Shown here: one piece after another, positions 22,421-35,205 of the stretch
How positions within the stretch are numbered: the stretch's first letter is position 1
Layout of the letters: each line of letters starts with the position of its first letter
Assembly: GCF_008831285.2 (NCBI RefSeq)
Contig: NC_045150.1
Span: forward strand, 14,243,868 to 14,307,867
DNA length: 64,000 nt
Direction of reading: 5' to 3'
DNA from: Nymphaea colorata
Lineage: Eukaryota > Streptophyta > Magnoliopsida > Nymphaeales > Nymphaeaceae
The notes under the pieces: generated by a model
Database searches by the model: none
What the model saw: the letters and a program-made list of their open reading frames with translations, nothing else
Told to the model about the DNA's origin: nothing
Position numbers and translations under genes: made by a program

Positions 22421-23046
22421 ATATATATGATATTCAAGTGCTCTAAAAAGAATTCAAACACATATCCAGATTTTTTCTATGGGGCATGTGAGACTTGTTG
22501 ACATTCATTAATTGGTTGGCGCAATGATTTCACAACATAAAGGCCTAATTAAACTCATCTTACTTCCAATTCTCCTGTGACCTATCTCAAGGTTCTCTTA
22601 ATTGGCTCTTAAATCGAGTAAATTATTCAATAGTGCCGGGTGTTAGCCAGTCTTAAACCATTAGGTAGAAAGGTATTTACGATTACGATTCTTTTATACA
22701 AGAAAAAAAAAATTATAACTTCTGTTGAAAGAAGAAGATCAATTGAAGATTCTTGTCTGTTGAGGACATGCAAATAACACGTGTACATGAGCATAAAACA
22801 ATGCAAAGACTAGCATGCAACACCACAAGCCAAACGAACAACGAATGCATTGTCCATGTAGAAGATTTTGTCAATGACCTTTACATTATTGAGCTAGGAA
22901 CCACTTGTGTTTGCCTTTATGCGTGAACTATCAAATCATGATGATTAGAAGGATCATGGGTGTTGCACGTCAATTAATATATTTATTGATATTATATTGC
23001 AAACCACAAAAGAGTAAATTTGCTAAACCATGTAAGTCAAGACCAA

Positions 23047-23049
<3 letters not shown>

Positions 23050-23109
<60 letters not shown>
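23050..23109. repeat. (TA)30 microsatellite
   Basis: About thirty uninterrupted TA units in the kinase intron. It is likely to vary in length between individuals. Confidence 0.95.
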
Positions 23110-23112
<3 letters not shown>

Positions 23113-23594
23113 GAAATCAGCGAGATACCTATGTTACGGATGACTCCTTTTCTTATTTTGTGACCCTAAAAATGGTCCCAATGCTAAAAAGGGTTGTCAA
23201 AACATTGACTATCATCAATGCATTTTTTGCAACGTTTTAAACAATACAAAATTAAAAAAAAAACCTTAGCCAGCTGATTTCAATATAAATAAATAAATGA
23301 ATGATTATATATATATGAGAGAGAGACGACTAGGACTGGCAAACCCACCCACTCTCTATTTGTCTTTTCTATCTCACCTTATGACCTCTCCAGCCCCTCC
23401 CATGTGATCCCACCTTCTCTTCTACTTTCTCTGTGAGAGCATTATTGAAGAGAAAGAGAATGTGTTCACATGCACACACACATATAAGAACTCAAAGCGA
23501 GGTCACGTTGACTCAAGAACGGTTCAGGCAATTATACTCACACTTCGTGAAACACAAAATTTATAAAAAGACAAAAAAAAAAAGAGATACATAC

Positions 23595-26315
23595 CTGGTG
23601 CAATGTATCCTGTGGTTCCCAGAGTGGCTGTAAGAGTAGAATAATTCTGACCAACTAGAATCTTTGCAATGCCAAAATCGCTGATGTATGCTGTCATGTT
23701 CTCATCTAGAAGCACATTACTTGACTTCAGATCACAATGAACTATAGTCTCCGAGTAACCATGGTGAAGATATTCTAGAGCACAAGCCACATCTATCATG
23801 ATATCCAATCTCTGAATGATATTCAAGTGATGGCCATCTGAATGTAGATAGACTTATAGGCCCCCAAGGGGCATGTATTGGAGAACTAAGCCTTGAAATC
23901 TCTACTAGAGCAATACGTAATGACTTTAACGAGATTTCGGTGCCTGATTTGGCGCATGACAGTGCACTCGATGTCAAAACTTTTAAATGCTCCCTCAAAT
24001 AACAAATTATGGACCTTAACAGCCACTGTCATTCCATCTGCTAGAATTCCTTTGTACACTGAACCAAAGCTTCCATTCCCAAGAAAATTTGCATTACTGA
24101 AGTTGCTCGTTGCATGCACTAACTCTCTATGAGAAATCACGGGAAGTGTAATTCCTCGTAATCTTTCAATGTCATCGGGTTGTTTCAACAACCGCTTCTT
24201 TCTATAGCATGAGATGCCAATGAATGTGCAAACAATGACCAAAAGTGCTGAGCCTCCAATTGCGCAAGCGACAATGACTTTAGCCGCATTGCTCTTACTT
24301 TGTCTCTCTGTTTTGTGTAAGCACAATGGGACTTGGAATTTGGGAGCTCCACATAGTGCATAGCTTCCTAGGAATGACTCGGCAGAAAGGTTTGCAAACT
24401 TTCCACCACTTGGAATCTCTCCTTCCAATAGATTGAAGGACAAGTCCAAGACCTGGATGTATTGAAGTTTGTCCAATGATTTTGGTATCTCACCGGAAAG
24501 CTTGTTATGGGAAAGGTCAATAGTGCCAAGGTTTAGCATGTGATGAAGTTGTTCAGGAATGCGACCATCAAATGTGTTCTGAGAGAGATTCAAATACTCT
24601 AGCATTTGGAGCTTTGATAATGATGCAGGCAATTCTCCACTCAGCTTGTTGGCAGAGATATCTATGTGGTCCATGATGATAAAATTCCCAATACCCAATG
24701 GCAGGTTGCCAGTGAAGTAGTTGTCCTGCATGTATAGCTCCCGCAAGTCCTTCAACTCACAAAGACCAGGCGGTAGTGTTGATGACAATTTGTTTGAACT
24801 TAGATACAGCCTCTGCAAACTAGTGAGATTGTTTATAGAGCTTGAAATTGACCCAATTGGCATGTTGTGTCCAATATCAAGACCATACATGCGGACCAAC
24901 TGGTAGAATGATAGTGGGATTGGGCCTTCTAATGAATTGTTTTCAAGAAGCAACACCTGTAAGCTGTGCATCTGTCCTATATTTGGTGGAATGAGCCCTT
25001 TTATTTTGTTGGAACTCAACTTTAAGGCAATTAACTTGGTCAAGTTGGCTAGGGCTAATGGGATAGTACCTTCAATCTGATTAGAGGAAAGGTCAAGTTT
25101 CGACAAGGTGGTTGTCAGGTTTCCAACAGAGGAAGGAAGAATGCCGTTCAAAAGGTTTTGTGATGGATAAAGTTCCTCTAGCATCCGACACCTAGTGAAA
25201 GATGTGAGAATGGAGATCTCTCGGTTGCCAGCGACATTGGTCAACATATTTCCCCCAAGTGAAAGGTACCTGAGTTGTGACAGACTACCTATTCTAATGG
25301 TATCGGACCACTAAATTTATTGCTTTCTGCACTAAGAACTTGAAGTCTTGTAGCATTAGAAAGAGAAGCCGGGAGAGGGCCATCAAAATTGTTTATATGC
25401 ATATAGAGTCGTCGGAGATTGGGCAGGAAGTGGCCAGCATCTTTTGGGAGATGCCCTGTTAGTTGATTGGTCATGAAACTCAAACCCCAAAGAGCGGATA
25501 GGTTAAACAAGCTCTCAGGCAGTGTACCAATGATTGTTCCTTTGCATGCTAAAGGCCATCAAGTGGGTTAGGCTTCCAAAATCAGAAGGAATGTTCCCCT
25601 GTATCTGACTTTCATTGATAGAAAACCACTCCAGTTTTGAGAGATTACCCAAAGCAACTGGAATGGTGCCAGTGAGCCTATTACCACCAATGTTTAAGTA
25701 CTTGAGTTCTCACAAACTGCCTAGAAACTTTGGGATGCTTCCATATAATTGGTTGCTCCCTGCTGATAGTGTTTGGAGACCTTGACAATGGCTCAGTGTT
25801 TATGGAATTAACCCTTTAAAATGGTTTCCCCATATGGAAAGTATTTTCAACGAAGGGAGGCGGCTAAGATCAACGAGAAGGTGACCATGGAAACTGTTGT
25901 TTGAGAGATGAAGAACTTGTAAGAAGGAGAGATTGCTGATGTATGGGGAGAGGGTACCTTCAAGTGCCTTGTCGGTGAGGTTCAGAGCAACAACCCTTTG
26001 TGCACTACGGCTGCATGAAACTCCATTCCATTGGCAGAAGGAAATGTTTGACTTCCAGTTTGAGAGTACATTGTAGGTGTCTCTGGTGACCTGGGATTTG
26101 AAGGATAGCATTGCAAATTCATCAGTCACATTGCTTAGAGAAACAAAAGCTGGTGATACCTCTTCCTCGCCAAGCACTACAGTCAAGGTAAGGAAGCAAC
26201 ACAGAAGAAACCTTACGGGAAAAGGTGACAAACCTGCTGCAGCCATACCAACCGAAGTTGTTGGTGGTAATTCTATGCCTGCATAACCATGATATGGAAT
26301 CAAAGCCCCTTTCAT
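23595..26315 (-). pseudogene. Exon 1 of the receptor kinase pseudogene
   Basis: It carries the ectodomain, membrane helix and the kinase up to the APE motif. The longest uninterrupted part is 25247-23886, with nine or so LRRs, the C-cap (ALCGAPKFQVPLC), the helix and kinase subdomains I-V. The piece at 23826-23595 has YLHHG, HCDLKSSNVLLDE and DFGIAKIL. The exon ends ...ATTGCACCAG at 23595, followed by GTATGT. Confidence 0.82.
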
Positions 26316-27315
26316 AGATTCTCATTGAGAAACGGTGTCTTTTTTTAAAAAAAAATTGTTAATCTTGCACAACCATGACATGGCTGATCACGTTAATGGC
26401 ATTCTCATGGCCACGTAGCCCTTAGTTCATTAGTATATTTCCACTATCATGTTTTCTTTATGCCAGTTTTCAACTCTTTCTTCCGTTTTTGTAATTCCTC
26501 CCTTAAATCATTCAATGGAAAAGACGTCATGATTCAAAGTTTGGATCAGACTTACAGTTTGAGTCAGATTCGAAGATGATAAAAATCAATTAATGAATCT
26601 TGTGAGCTCCCCATCAAAAACCTGCCAAGAATTGACTCAACTATCAGGGAACTTGAATAATGTAGAACGGTTCAAGATAGGACAGGGAATGCTTGACGTG
26701 TATTAACTCCATATTTGGTGGCAGTTAGTAGGGGGCCCAAGAAATTTTAAAAACTCAACTACTAGCAAAAATACCATTATGAGGGGGCATCAATTTATCA
26801 ATTAATGTTCTAGCCCATCAATATTTAGATGGACTAGGCCGATGACAGGGAAATGTTTAATGTAGCCTATTTTGGCACCACAAGCTCTGGATCAATCTCT
26901 CATTTTCCTTCTGGTTGGTATTCGATCGCCTCTGTTCTGAGTCTGCATTGTAAGATCCTCAGCCTAAGTAAATTAAGGATCTTAGTAATATGGATCTTAT
27001 ATCGAGGTAACATGTAAAGAACTATGGATATAAAGTCGGATGGGGGGTATTCAAGCTTAAATTCATACATTTGAAATCCTAGTGATCTCAGAACATTGTG
27101 GGTCTCAAATCTGCGGTGAAACAAACGCACCCTTAGTTCCAACGGTATTTAATGTGAGGAACAGTAAGTATTTAATGTGAGGAACAATAAGCATCTGTCT
27201 ATCTGATCAAGGGACAAGTTATCGTAGTAAAAATTAAGTTATTCCCCCCTTTAATTTATACGTACTTCCACATCCCAAAGCTTTTCCAGTAAGATGGTAA
27301 GAACTTCTTTGTATC

Positions 27316-27348
<33 letters not shown>

Positions 27349-28189
27349 AGTATGTAGTTGTCCATAACCAAAAAGCGTACAAACGTTTTGCATTTAGTCG
27401 TTGTAATTTGTTTCAAACTCCACACATAATTTATTGAGAATGAGCACTGCATGCCCTACATTAATTCAAAATAAGTCTATTTTCTAGTGTTCTAATTATT
27501 TAAATAACATGCCAATTACAAGCCCAGTCAGTAGCACTGACCGATGCATTTTGTGCAGTTGATACAATTAGTCCATCGGATCAGCTGATTCCTGGACTAG
27601 CATTAATATAACAGGTTTGAAGATCTTTTGCTGCATTAGTTCTTGTCTGGATTGACCTCCTCATCAAGCTTGCCATCAATCTGGATTATTTCATAAATGA
27701 ACACTACTGACTTCATTAAGCTTCACATTTCTATGATGAAGCTTGTTCTTGTATTTGGACAGCACTCACTCAGATGTCAATTTTTAACATTGCTCTTCTT
27801 CTTTTGAAATTCCATTTAAATGAACGTAACATTCCCAACATTTTTTATAACTCAATTTCGTGTGGTTTTAGAAAAGGAAAATTTGGAGTGCCTACAACCA
27901 TGTTTCCTCATTCCAGAGATAAGAGTAAATACCAAAGTAGTTGTTGCATGAGTTTTTACAAAATCTACATGGACCCGGTCCCTTCCTTTCCATTGTTAGT
28001 TAATTATTGCCACTCAGGTACATTGGTCCAAAGAATTATCTATGCAGAGTTCTTGTTGAACCGAGCAGCTCATGATTTGAATTGATTTAGTTTGTGCCAA
28101 GCTTGTTTAATTAGTTTGAGTTTAATGAGTTATTGAACTAACCTCCTTCAAATAGCACTTAGCCCAAGTGAAATCAAGCATTCATATTA
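26316..28189. other. Upstream flank of the kinase pseudogene, gene-free
   Basis: No gene is supported. Part of 26630-26910 echoes the tandem units at 28190-30960: compare ATGCTTGACGTGTATT and GGCACCACAAGCTCTGGATCAATCTCTC here with GGGCACCACAAGC at 30284. The segment 26930-27140 ends GTGAAACAAACGCACCCTTA, a typical MITE end. A (TG)n run is at 27324-27348. Confidence 0.5.
27324..27348. repeat. (TG)12 microsatellite
   Basis: Uninterrupted TG units follow a short TA run. Confidence 0.9.
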
Positions 28190-29715
28190 TCTGGCAGTGT
28201 TTAATTTGGCACTGTTTAATGCTAACTTATCATTTTAATTAGTTGTTTTCCAGTTTTTGTCTTTATGTTAAATACATATTTCACCAATTTCATGTTGAAG
28301 CTTACAATTCACCTCGTGATAGGCTCAAGTCTTGCCTTTTGCCTTAAACGCCTTTATCAGGCAATTAAAGTTTTTGGTTTTTTTATCTTCTTTTAATACT
28401 GAAAAGACGGGAGAAAAGTGTCCAAAGATGTCATGATCAAAAGATAGGTTCTGGACTAAGGTTCAAATTTAAATATATTGATACGTAATTAAGGGACCTC
28501 TTGAAAACTTCCAAATAATTGACTCGTGCTGAGTACGTTGCAATTGGTGTGGACGGGTCATGGACATTTATGACTCAGTTACTCTGACATTTTCAATGTC
28601 AACACTTGAAGCTTGATTGAATTGGAAATGCTTGACATATATTGACTCGCGTTCATATTGCTGATCGTCCCCCAACTACTCACATTTGAAGACCAGGAAA
28701 GGCATTGAAGAATGAAGAGATTATTTAAGTAGTTTATTTGGGCTACACAAGCTTTGAACAATCTCTCATGTTCCTTGTATAGTAGTTTGTTCACATTTAA
28801 CTACTTGTAACCAACATTTGATGTCATGTTGACAGAATGCAGTGAATTCTAGCACCATTCCTTCAATTTGGTGAAATGGTTGGAAAATCATTTATATGGC
28901 TGTTTTACTCAAGTTATATTACCCACCAAATGCTCCTGCAGGGTCCAATCATAGTTGGGTGAGCAGGAAAAGTATTTCATCTTGCCACCCAATGAGAAGT
29001 TTGAAACTCTCACACTTCCGCCCAACCTCTCTGCTTTGTGCTATCAGCTTGTGAACCTAACCTTATGAAATTAATTGTTTATTCATGGAAAAAATGAATC
29101 CATGATCAAGCAATATCTCATCTGGCCTTAGCATGAAGATACACATAGTTAAATGTATGAGAATTTTACAAAAATAAGTTCATGCTTTGTTGGATGACAA
29201 AAACATGCCACTGTTGTCGATTAAATAAAAAGACAAAAGCAGTTAAATGAAAGTGTATTTTTGTGATTTCATCAAACCCTAAAACTTGTTTTTGTAAAAG
29301 CTTCATTTCTTTGCTTTTAAGGCACAGTGTCTAAGTTGAACATGTTGTGGATCAATACATGATAGAGTGCAAGATCCAAGTTCAAGCTAAAACCTAATCA
29401 TTTGGTAAATGGAACACTTTGAAAGTGTCCTATGCATATGCCCCAAAGATTAGGGGAGATTCATTGACATCTAGTTCTAATGTTCTATGAATCTGCCCAA
29501 ATTTTGAGGCAGGTTAATGGAACACTCACATAATGTTCTAAAACCCCAAAACAATCCCTGAACAAACATCCAAGTCAAGGTTTAGATACAAATTCTTGTT
29601 GTTAATTAGGTGGTCTCAATGTGTATATAGGAAAAGTCAATGTTGCATGATGTTAGATAGTTGTGTGGTTAAAATTTAGAAATTTGTTGCTATAAGTAAA
29701 TTGTCGTCCACCATA
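28190..29715. repeat. Tandem duplication unit 1, about 1.5 kb
   Basis: Collinear over its length with 29716-30960. Landmarks shared in the same order are TTTTAATTAGTTGTT, GTGTCCAAAGATGTCATGATC, ATTTATGACTC, TCATGTTGACAGAAT, GATCAAGCAATATCTCATC and TTGTTGCTATAAGTAAATTGT. No coding sequence was found. Divergence is moderate (many substitutions and indels), so the duplication is not recent. Confidence 0.8.
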
Positions 29716-30960
29716 AATTTGACATTGCTGCTTAGTGCTTATCATTTAAATTAGTTGTTCTTTTTCAGTTTTTGTCTTTTTTTTTTTGAAATATATATTT
29801 TACCAATTTCATTTTGAAGCTTACACTTCATCTCCTGATAGGCTAAATGTCTTGCTTCATGCTTTAAACGCCTTTACCAGCCAATTAAAGTTTTTGGTTT
29901 TTTTATCTTCCTTTAATACTCAAAAGATGGAAGAAAAGTGTCCAAAGATGTCATGATCAAAAGATAGGTTCAGGACTAAGGTTCAAATTTAAGTATATTG
30001 ATACATAATTAAGGGTCCTCTTGAAGACTTCCAATCTGAATTGACTCGTGCTGAGCACGCTGCATTTAGTGCAGATGGGTTATGGACGTTTATGACTCGC
30101 TTACTCTGACATCTTCAATGTCAACGCTTGAAGCTTGGTAGAATTGGAAATGCTTAACAGATAATGACTAGAATGCATACTGCTCGTAGGTATTTAATAG
30201 AGGCGAAAGTAATTTAGTCCCCTAACTACGCACAATTGAAGACTAGGGAAGGCATTGAAGATATGTTTTAACTAGTTTAGTTGGGCACCACAAGCTTTGA
30301 ATCAATCTCTCTTGTTCCCTTTATAGTAGTTTGTCACATTTAACTACTTTTAACCATCATTTGGTTTCATGTTGACAGAATCCAGTGGATTCAAGCACCA
30401 TTCCTTCAATTTGATGAAATGGTGAGAAAATCATTTTTATGGCTGCTCTACTCAAGTTATAACACCTACAAATGCCCCTATGGTATAGGAGAATTATTTC
30501 ATTCTACCGCCTGGTTTGCGCTATCGGCCTGTAAACCCAATTTTGTGAAATTAATTCTTTATTCATGGACAAGTTGAATCCGTGATCAAGCAATATCTCA
30601 TCCAAAATGTTTGTTGTTGAGACCTTAGGATGAGACTACACAGTTAAATGTATGTAAATTTTACAAAAATACTTTCATTCTTTGATGGATGACAAATACA
30701 TGGTACTGTTAAAGCTTCAGTTCCTTACTTTTAAGGCGCCACATCTAAGTTGATCATGTTGTTGGTCAATACGTGATAAAGTACAGGATCCTAGTTCAAA
30801 AAACCTGGGTTCATCCAAATCATGGTTTGGACTCCAATTGTTATTGTTCATTATATATATATGAAAAATCAATGTTGGTAGATGCCAATAAGTTGTTGTA
30901 TGGTTAGAATTTAGAATTTGTTGCTGAAAGTAAATTGTTGTCTGCCACAAACTGTGTTAA
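29716..30960. repeat. Tandem duplication unit 2, about 1.25 kb
   Basis: Second unit of the pair, shorter than the first through deletions near 30480 and 30800. It is noncoding. Confidence 0.8.
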
Positions 30961-31055
30961 TACCAATTATACAGTAACCTTTTTAGCGACAAATTTTTTA
31001 AATTTTACCCATCTAGCAGCATACAGCATCTGGAAGGATTAGATCCTCATAGATG

Positions 31056-31079
31056 GAGAGAGAGAGAGAGAGAGAGAGA
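31056..31079. repeat. (GA)12 microsatellite
   Basis: A GA run. Confidence 0.9.
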
Positions 31080-32918
31080 TGATAATAATTTTAATGTGAG
31101 ATACCTGGCCCAGTTCTTGTCTCCAACATTAAAACTCGGTGCAAATTCTCTGGCAAAGAAGAAAAGTTGGACGTAGTTACCGATAAGCTAAAGCCATAAC
31201 ATTTTCCAGGAAGTTTGAAAAAAGGAGAGGACGTTTGAATCACATGGTCAGAGTGAAAAGTGGTTTATAATGCTAATATGTCCAAGAACTTTCTTATAAA
31301 AGGCCAGAGAATATTTTTATAACTTGTTATCATAAAATAAAAATGTTATAGAACAAGCAGTGGAGCTAGAAAAAATTTCTGGAGGAGCACTCATTCACAT
31401 ATTTCTATATCCAAAGTGGCACTATGTATATAACATAACAAATATTTGAACATATTAATATAAAAATAAAAAAATATTGAAGGGTAATGTAGGCAGTTTA
31501 TATGTAGCTCTGCCTCTGCACAAAACATTTTCAATGTGCACAAACATATCTTACCATCAAATGCTTTCTCGTTTGTCCTCATGTAGATGTAGGCAACCAG
31601 CTGCAGCAACCTTAATTTGCAATTGTTGGGTCACAGTCTTATTATTGTAAATAAGAAGTCCTTTTCACTTTAGATTGTTTTCAACGGGTGGAAATTTAGT
31701 GTCCCAAAATTTTATTTTGAGACACTTTGTCCCACTATAGAAAGCTGTAATGAAAATCGAAACTGAGTGTCACTCAACTTTTATTTTTCCAAAAATTGAT
31801 GAAGTCCTATTCAATTTTGTTTACACCTCTGGGGGCCCGACAGAAATTAAGTGTATAGTGTCACAAATATCTTGATATTTAAAAAATATCATCATATTAA
31901 CATAAAAAATAAAAACAACTAAAAAGGGGAAATCGATATGTTGAAAAAAAAAGAAAAATATATTTATCATGTTTTTTCACATTTTTTTGCAATTTTTTCT
32001 ATTTTTCATTTTTCTGTTTTTAGCATTGACATTATCATGGATTCAAATTTAAACTCAAACTAAATTATATCTCATGATTTTATCATCATTAAACATTCTT
32101 TATCACTTTTATATAGTTTTATTTATGGTTTCTTATTACTTTCTGATTTAATTAATTTGTAGCTATTTTTAAATTTTTTGAGTTTTTTCTGAGATTTTCC
32201 TAAGAAAACAACTTTGCCGAACATACTCAACAAAAATCTTGCTATTAAAAACCCCATACCAATATTTCTGACAATCAGTTTGACACCTATTGCTACCTTC
32301 AAATTTGTTCACATCAATTTGGAGATCGGGATGCCATTAAAATTGGAGGTTGTATCTCATGCTCCCTTATGGGTTTGGGTCTTGCAAAGATGTCGGGAGG
32401 ATCTTTTTGTAGTGTAGTTAGCTATATTAGGGCATCCAGATTTGGTTTCATTTGAATTTTGGTTTTGCATGTGGGATCATAGGTTCAAGTGTCGAAGCCA
32501 CTTCGATACTATTGTAACAACTGAGTCACACTTCTACACCGGATTTGGACCCCTGATTTAACAGATCAAACCCACCCCCTTGCAAGTTCAAATGAACTAA
32601 GATAATCAATCACTTAACAACCTCCTTAATAAGTATTTCAAAATTCTCGTAATCTACATATAAGGTATTAAACTTTTGAGTGTTACACAATTTCTCAACT
32701 TTGTAGTTGATTGTTATTCTCTATGTGGATAGCTTTGGGGAAAAATCTGAAACATGTGAGCAAGATTAATTTCTGCCCTTGCAAATTGGGTAGACCTATT
32801 CAAGATGACAATAGACGATTGAGTGTAGTGGTGAAGAGGGGCACTAATAACATCTTATTATGGCAATGGAATGAATGCATATTGGACAACGGGACAGCAG
32901 CCTAAGTCTGGTGTGGGC
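31080..32918. other. AT-rich gene-free stretch
   Basis: Nothing can be assigned with confidence. Frames at 31391-31609 (-), 32214-32417 (+) and 32711-32905 (+) are short and without motifs. Positions 31350-31620 (GTGGAGCTAGAAAAAATTTCTGG...GTAGGCAACCAGCTGCAGC) look like part of a dispersed element. Confidence 0.4.
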
Positions 32919-33018
32919 NNNNNNNNNNNNNNNNNNNNNNNNNNNNNNNNNNNNNNNNNNNNNNNNNNNNNNNNNNNNNNNNNNNNNNNNNNNNNNNNNN
33001 NNNNNNNNNNNNNNNNNN
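32919..33018. other. Assembly gap (100 N)
   Basis: Exactly 100 undetermined bases, the conventional placeholder for a gap of unknown size. Repeats start immediately on its right side, which probably explains the break. Confidence 0.99.
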
Positions 33019-33420
33019 TTTTGTATAACTGAAATCGTATCGGATCGGATATTTATGCATATTTGAATCTGAATCTATTGGATGTCATTTTCTTAATTTC
33101 AAATCCTATCTGATTTTTTTAGTTGAAGAGTCAATTTCTTTTGTTCATCCAAATGTTTTTGGAGCAGTTGGCTTGGACATCCAATTCAAATCAGACAAAT
33201 TGACATCCTTAGGTTGAAGATTCCCCACTCCAACTGACTTGTTTCACCATTATAAACAGGGGACGAGTCCATTTGTGTGTGTCATTGCATAGAGCAGTAG
33301 AACGAGTCAACCAACTGAAGCTGGACTCGAATATGCTCTGTGAAGCTCAAGCTTAACTCAAAACTCATGATTATAAACAAGTCAAGTTCGAGTTTCATAA
33401 AGTTGATTTGATCATCGAAG
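33019..33420. repeat. MITE end and block B, inverted relative to 2290-2960
   Basis: From the gap onward the GATTC-rich element runs to its end ATTGACATCCTTA near 33215. A block equal to the reverse complement of 2290-2480 then follows, including CATTATAAACAGGGGACGAGTCC. The order is the mirror image of that at the left of the window. Confidence 0.7.
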
Positions 33421-33421
33421 A

Positions 33422-33750
33422 ACTGACCTCAGAATGGTTACAATTTGTCCTTGTGGAACTTGTCTTGCATAAGTTGCTCTTCCTCATGCTAAGTCAATAG
33501 ATCGAATACCCGAACCCCAGCATTCAAGTCAATGGTTCGGGTGCCAAATTACCCAAGTTAGAAAGACAAAAAGATGCCCTTAGAATTAGGAAAAAAAAAA
33601 CCCTTCACATGGTTATCATGAGTTCAGTGTACCCTCCCAGATTTTGAGAAATGTAAATTAACTTACTCTTTTTCAGTCCAGAAAAAGAAAAAGAAAATCA
33701 CTTTAGCCCCTTCAAAAAATTTTTAAAAACATAATGGCCTGAAGCCATCT
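33422..33750. repeat. Block C repeat, copy 1
   Basis: It matches 62310-62640 in the same orientation: ACTGACCTCA, GTGGAACTTGTCTTGCA, CAAGTTAGAAAGACAAAAA, and an end in TTTAAAAACATAATGGCC. A 75-base piece of it recurs at 35125-35200. It is noncoding. Confidence 0.75.
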
Positions 33751-33752
33751 GT

Positions 33753-33905
33753 TGGAGTGTTGAGTCTGATCCATACTTGATAGCCTTCCCTAATTTCTGT
33801 AAGGGTATTTATGTAATTTTTTATTTTGTGGAAATAGCTTTGTGGGGCGTTTTAGCTTGTACTTTGTAATTTTTTTCTGATAGTGGAAATAGCTCAATTT
33901 TTTTC
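33753..33905 (+). repeat. Truncated LTR-like copy of 35206-35518
   Basis: It starts TGTTGGAGTGTTGAG and follows the LTR at 35206 for about 150 bases (GTAAGGGTATTTATGTAATT, TTTAGCTTGTACTTTGTAATT). It then breaks off into unrelated repeat sequence. Confidence 0.55.
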
Positions 33906-35120
33906 AATGATTCACTTCTTAGTTTTAAGTTTGACAGATTAATTTAGATTCTCCTTTAGGGGCAAATAGAATCAATGCCTTAGGTTCTAAACAGAAACTG
34001 TTTGCCTCTATCTGCATCAACCCTGTTGGAGACGTCCCTTATTTCCCTTTTGCCTCCAAGGTCTTAAGCTGCTTCAGCTTGCACAAAAAAATTGCAGCCT
34101 ATGCCACTTGGAGATGTAGACCAACCATTGCCCCGAGTTGGTCTACCAAACCCTAGGGCTTTTTGTTGCATTATATGGTAACTAAAATATATACTTTAAA
34201 ATTTGAGCTAGCATTGATGATGTTATATTGTTCATTAAATATTTGACAAATACTTTAGACCCATTGCGACACTCATAATCCTCATATTTTCTAATGTACA
34301 CATTCCAATTGTGCGTTCACATACTTTGGAAAGCCCAGCTAACTACCGTTTGATTATACGGATTACACAGTTTATGGTGGAACTAGCCTCCTAGTGCACA
34401 CACATTTTTTTGCCAGCCTAGCCAAGTTTATGAATCCATTTGATTGTCCGTATCAATTACATTATTATGGCGCTCATAATTTTCATATTTTTAAGTGTAA
34501 ATGTTACAGGATAGGAGGACGTACACAAATTAAGTATGAAACCTGGTGATTTTTTTTTTTTAAGCATAGAAGTATAGCCTAGCTTTATGTAACAATATTA
34601 GAAAAAAATATCAACGATAGCAATTATTTTTACAAACATGATATTTTCCCACCCTCATGGGAGAAAGATGAGTGGAAGTCATGTTTGCAAGTAATTCGTG
34701 TGAACAAATTATACAAGATATTATAGTCACCACAAGTCAATAGTACGCCTTTATAGAAGCACACTACGTAAGTGAAAAAAAAAGGCAGATTTCTCCAAAA
34801 GGTGGAGAAGTTTTGAAATTTAATGCGGTCCATAGACAGGTGATCAAATAATCCTCTGATAAAGCTACCAGCTTCATTGCATCTCCAGACCCATTTCAAA
34901 GAGTACCTTCCAAAAGAGCCTTTTATCTCCTAAACTATTTTATTTCATATTAAGAAAATGTGGAAGCATGTTTCTCTACTCTAAATAACAGCGTCTGCTG
35001 TAAGATGAGAAATAGAAGAGGAAGGTTGTCATAATTGGAGTTAATTAATGAAAAATTTGCATCTTATGAAATGGAAGCTTTTCTTATCAAAAGGATATAC
35101 TGAGAACATTCTCCTATAAG
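33906..35120. other. Gene-free stretch
   Basis: No gene is supported. Positions 33906-33945 resemble 62165-62205 (GATCCACTTCTCAGTTTTAA). The rest shows no assignable feature; the minus frame at 34630-34899 has no motif. Confidence 0.4.
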
Positions 35121-35205
35121 ATGTTCCCTTCATCCAACTGACCTCAGAATGGATCACTTTGGCCCCTTCAAAAATTTTTAAAAACATAATGGCTTCAGTG
35201 ACTGC

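Larger units (their letters stand above)
21881..23594 (-). other. Intron of the receptor kinase pseudogene, 1.7 kb
   Basis: Donor GTATGT starts at 23594 and acceptor TTGAATTAG ends at 21881 (minus strand). Joining the flanks restores the APE motif across a split codon (phase 1), which fixes both ends. An intron at this place is known in class XII kinases such as Xa21. The intron contains a (TA)30 tract and a GC-flanked AT-rich repeat. Confidence 0.8.
21519..26315 (-). pseudogene. LRR receptor-like kinase, class XII type, non-RD; broken
   Basis: Transcribed leftward. Start is ATG at 26315 or, more likely, at 26246 (MAAAGLSPF), directly before a hydrophobic signal peptide. Order: LRR N-cap (FAMLSFKSQ...NWKSN...CQWNGVSCS), about 20 LRRs (LxLSxNxLxGxIP), a transmembrane helix near 24240-24310, then a kinase with GNGSFGSVYKG, VAVKV, HCDLK (no arginine before the aspartate, so non-RD), DFG and APE. 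This layout is that of surface immune receptors such as Xa21, FLS2 and EFR. Lesions: stop at 25800, a TGA near 25710, frame changes near 25540 and 25285, a frame change near 23884 and an in-frame stop shortly after in the kinase hinge. A lineage-specific pseudogene is the best reading; assembly errors could explain a few lesions but hardly all. Confidence 0.88.

Noticed and set aside
32401-32412. CTTTTTGTAGTG as a right end of a CACTA element
   Set aside because: No matching CACTACAAAA left end upstream and the flanks give no 3-bp duplication; it also lies on the wrong side of the CACTA-like end at 38885.
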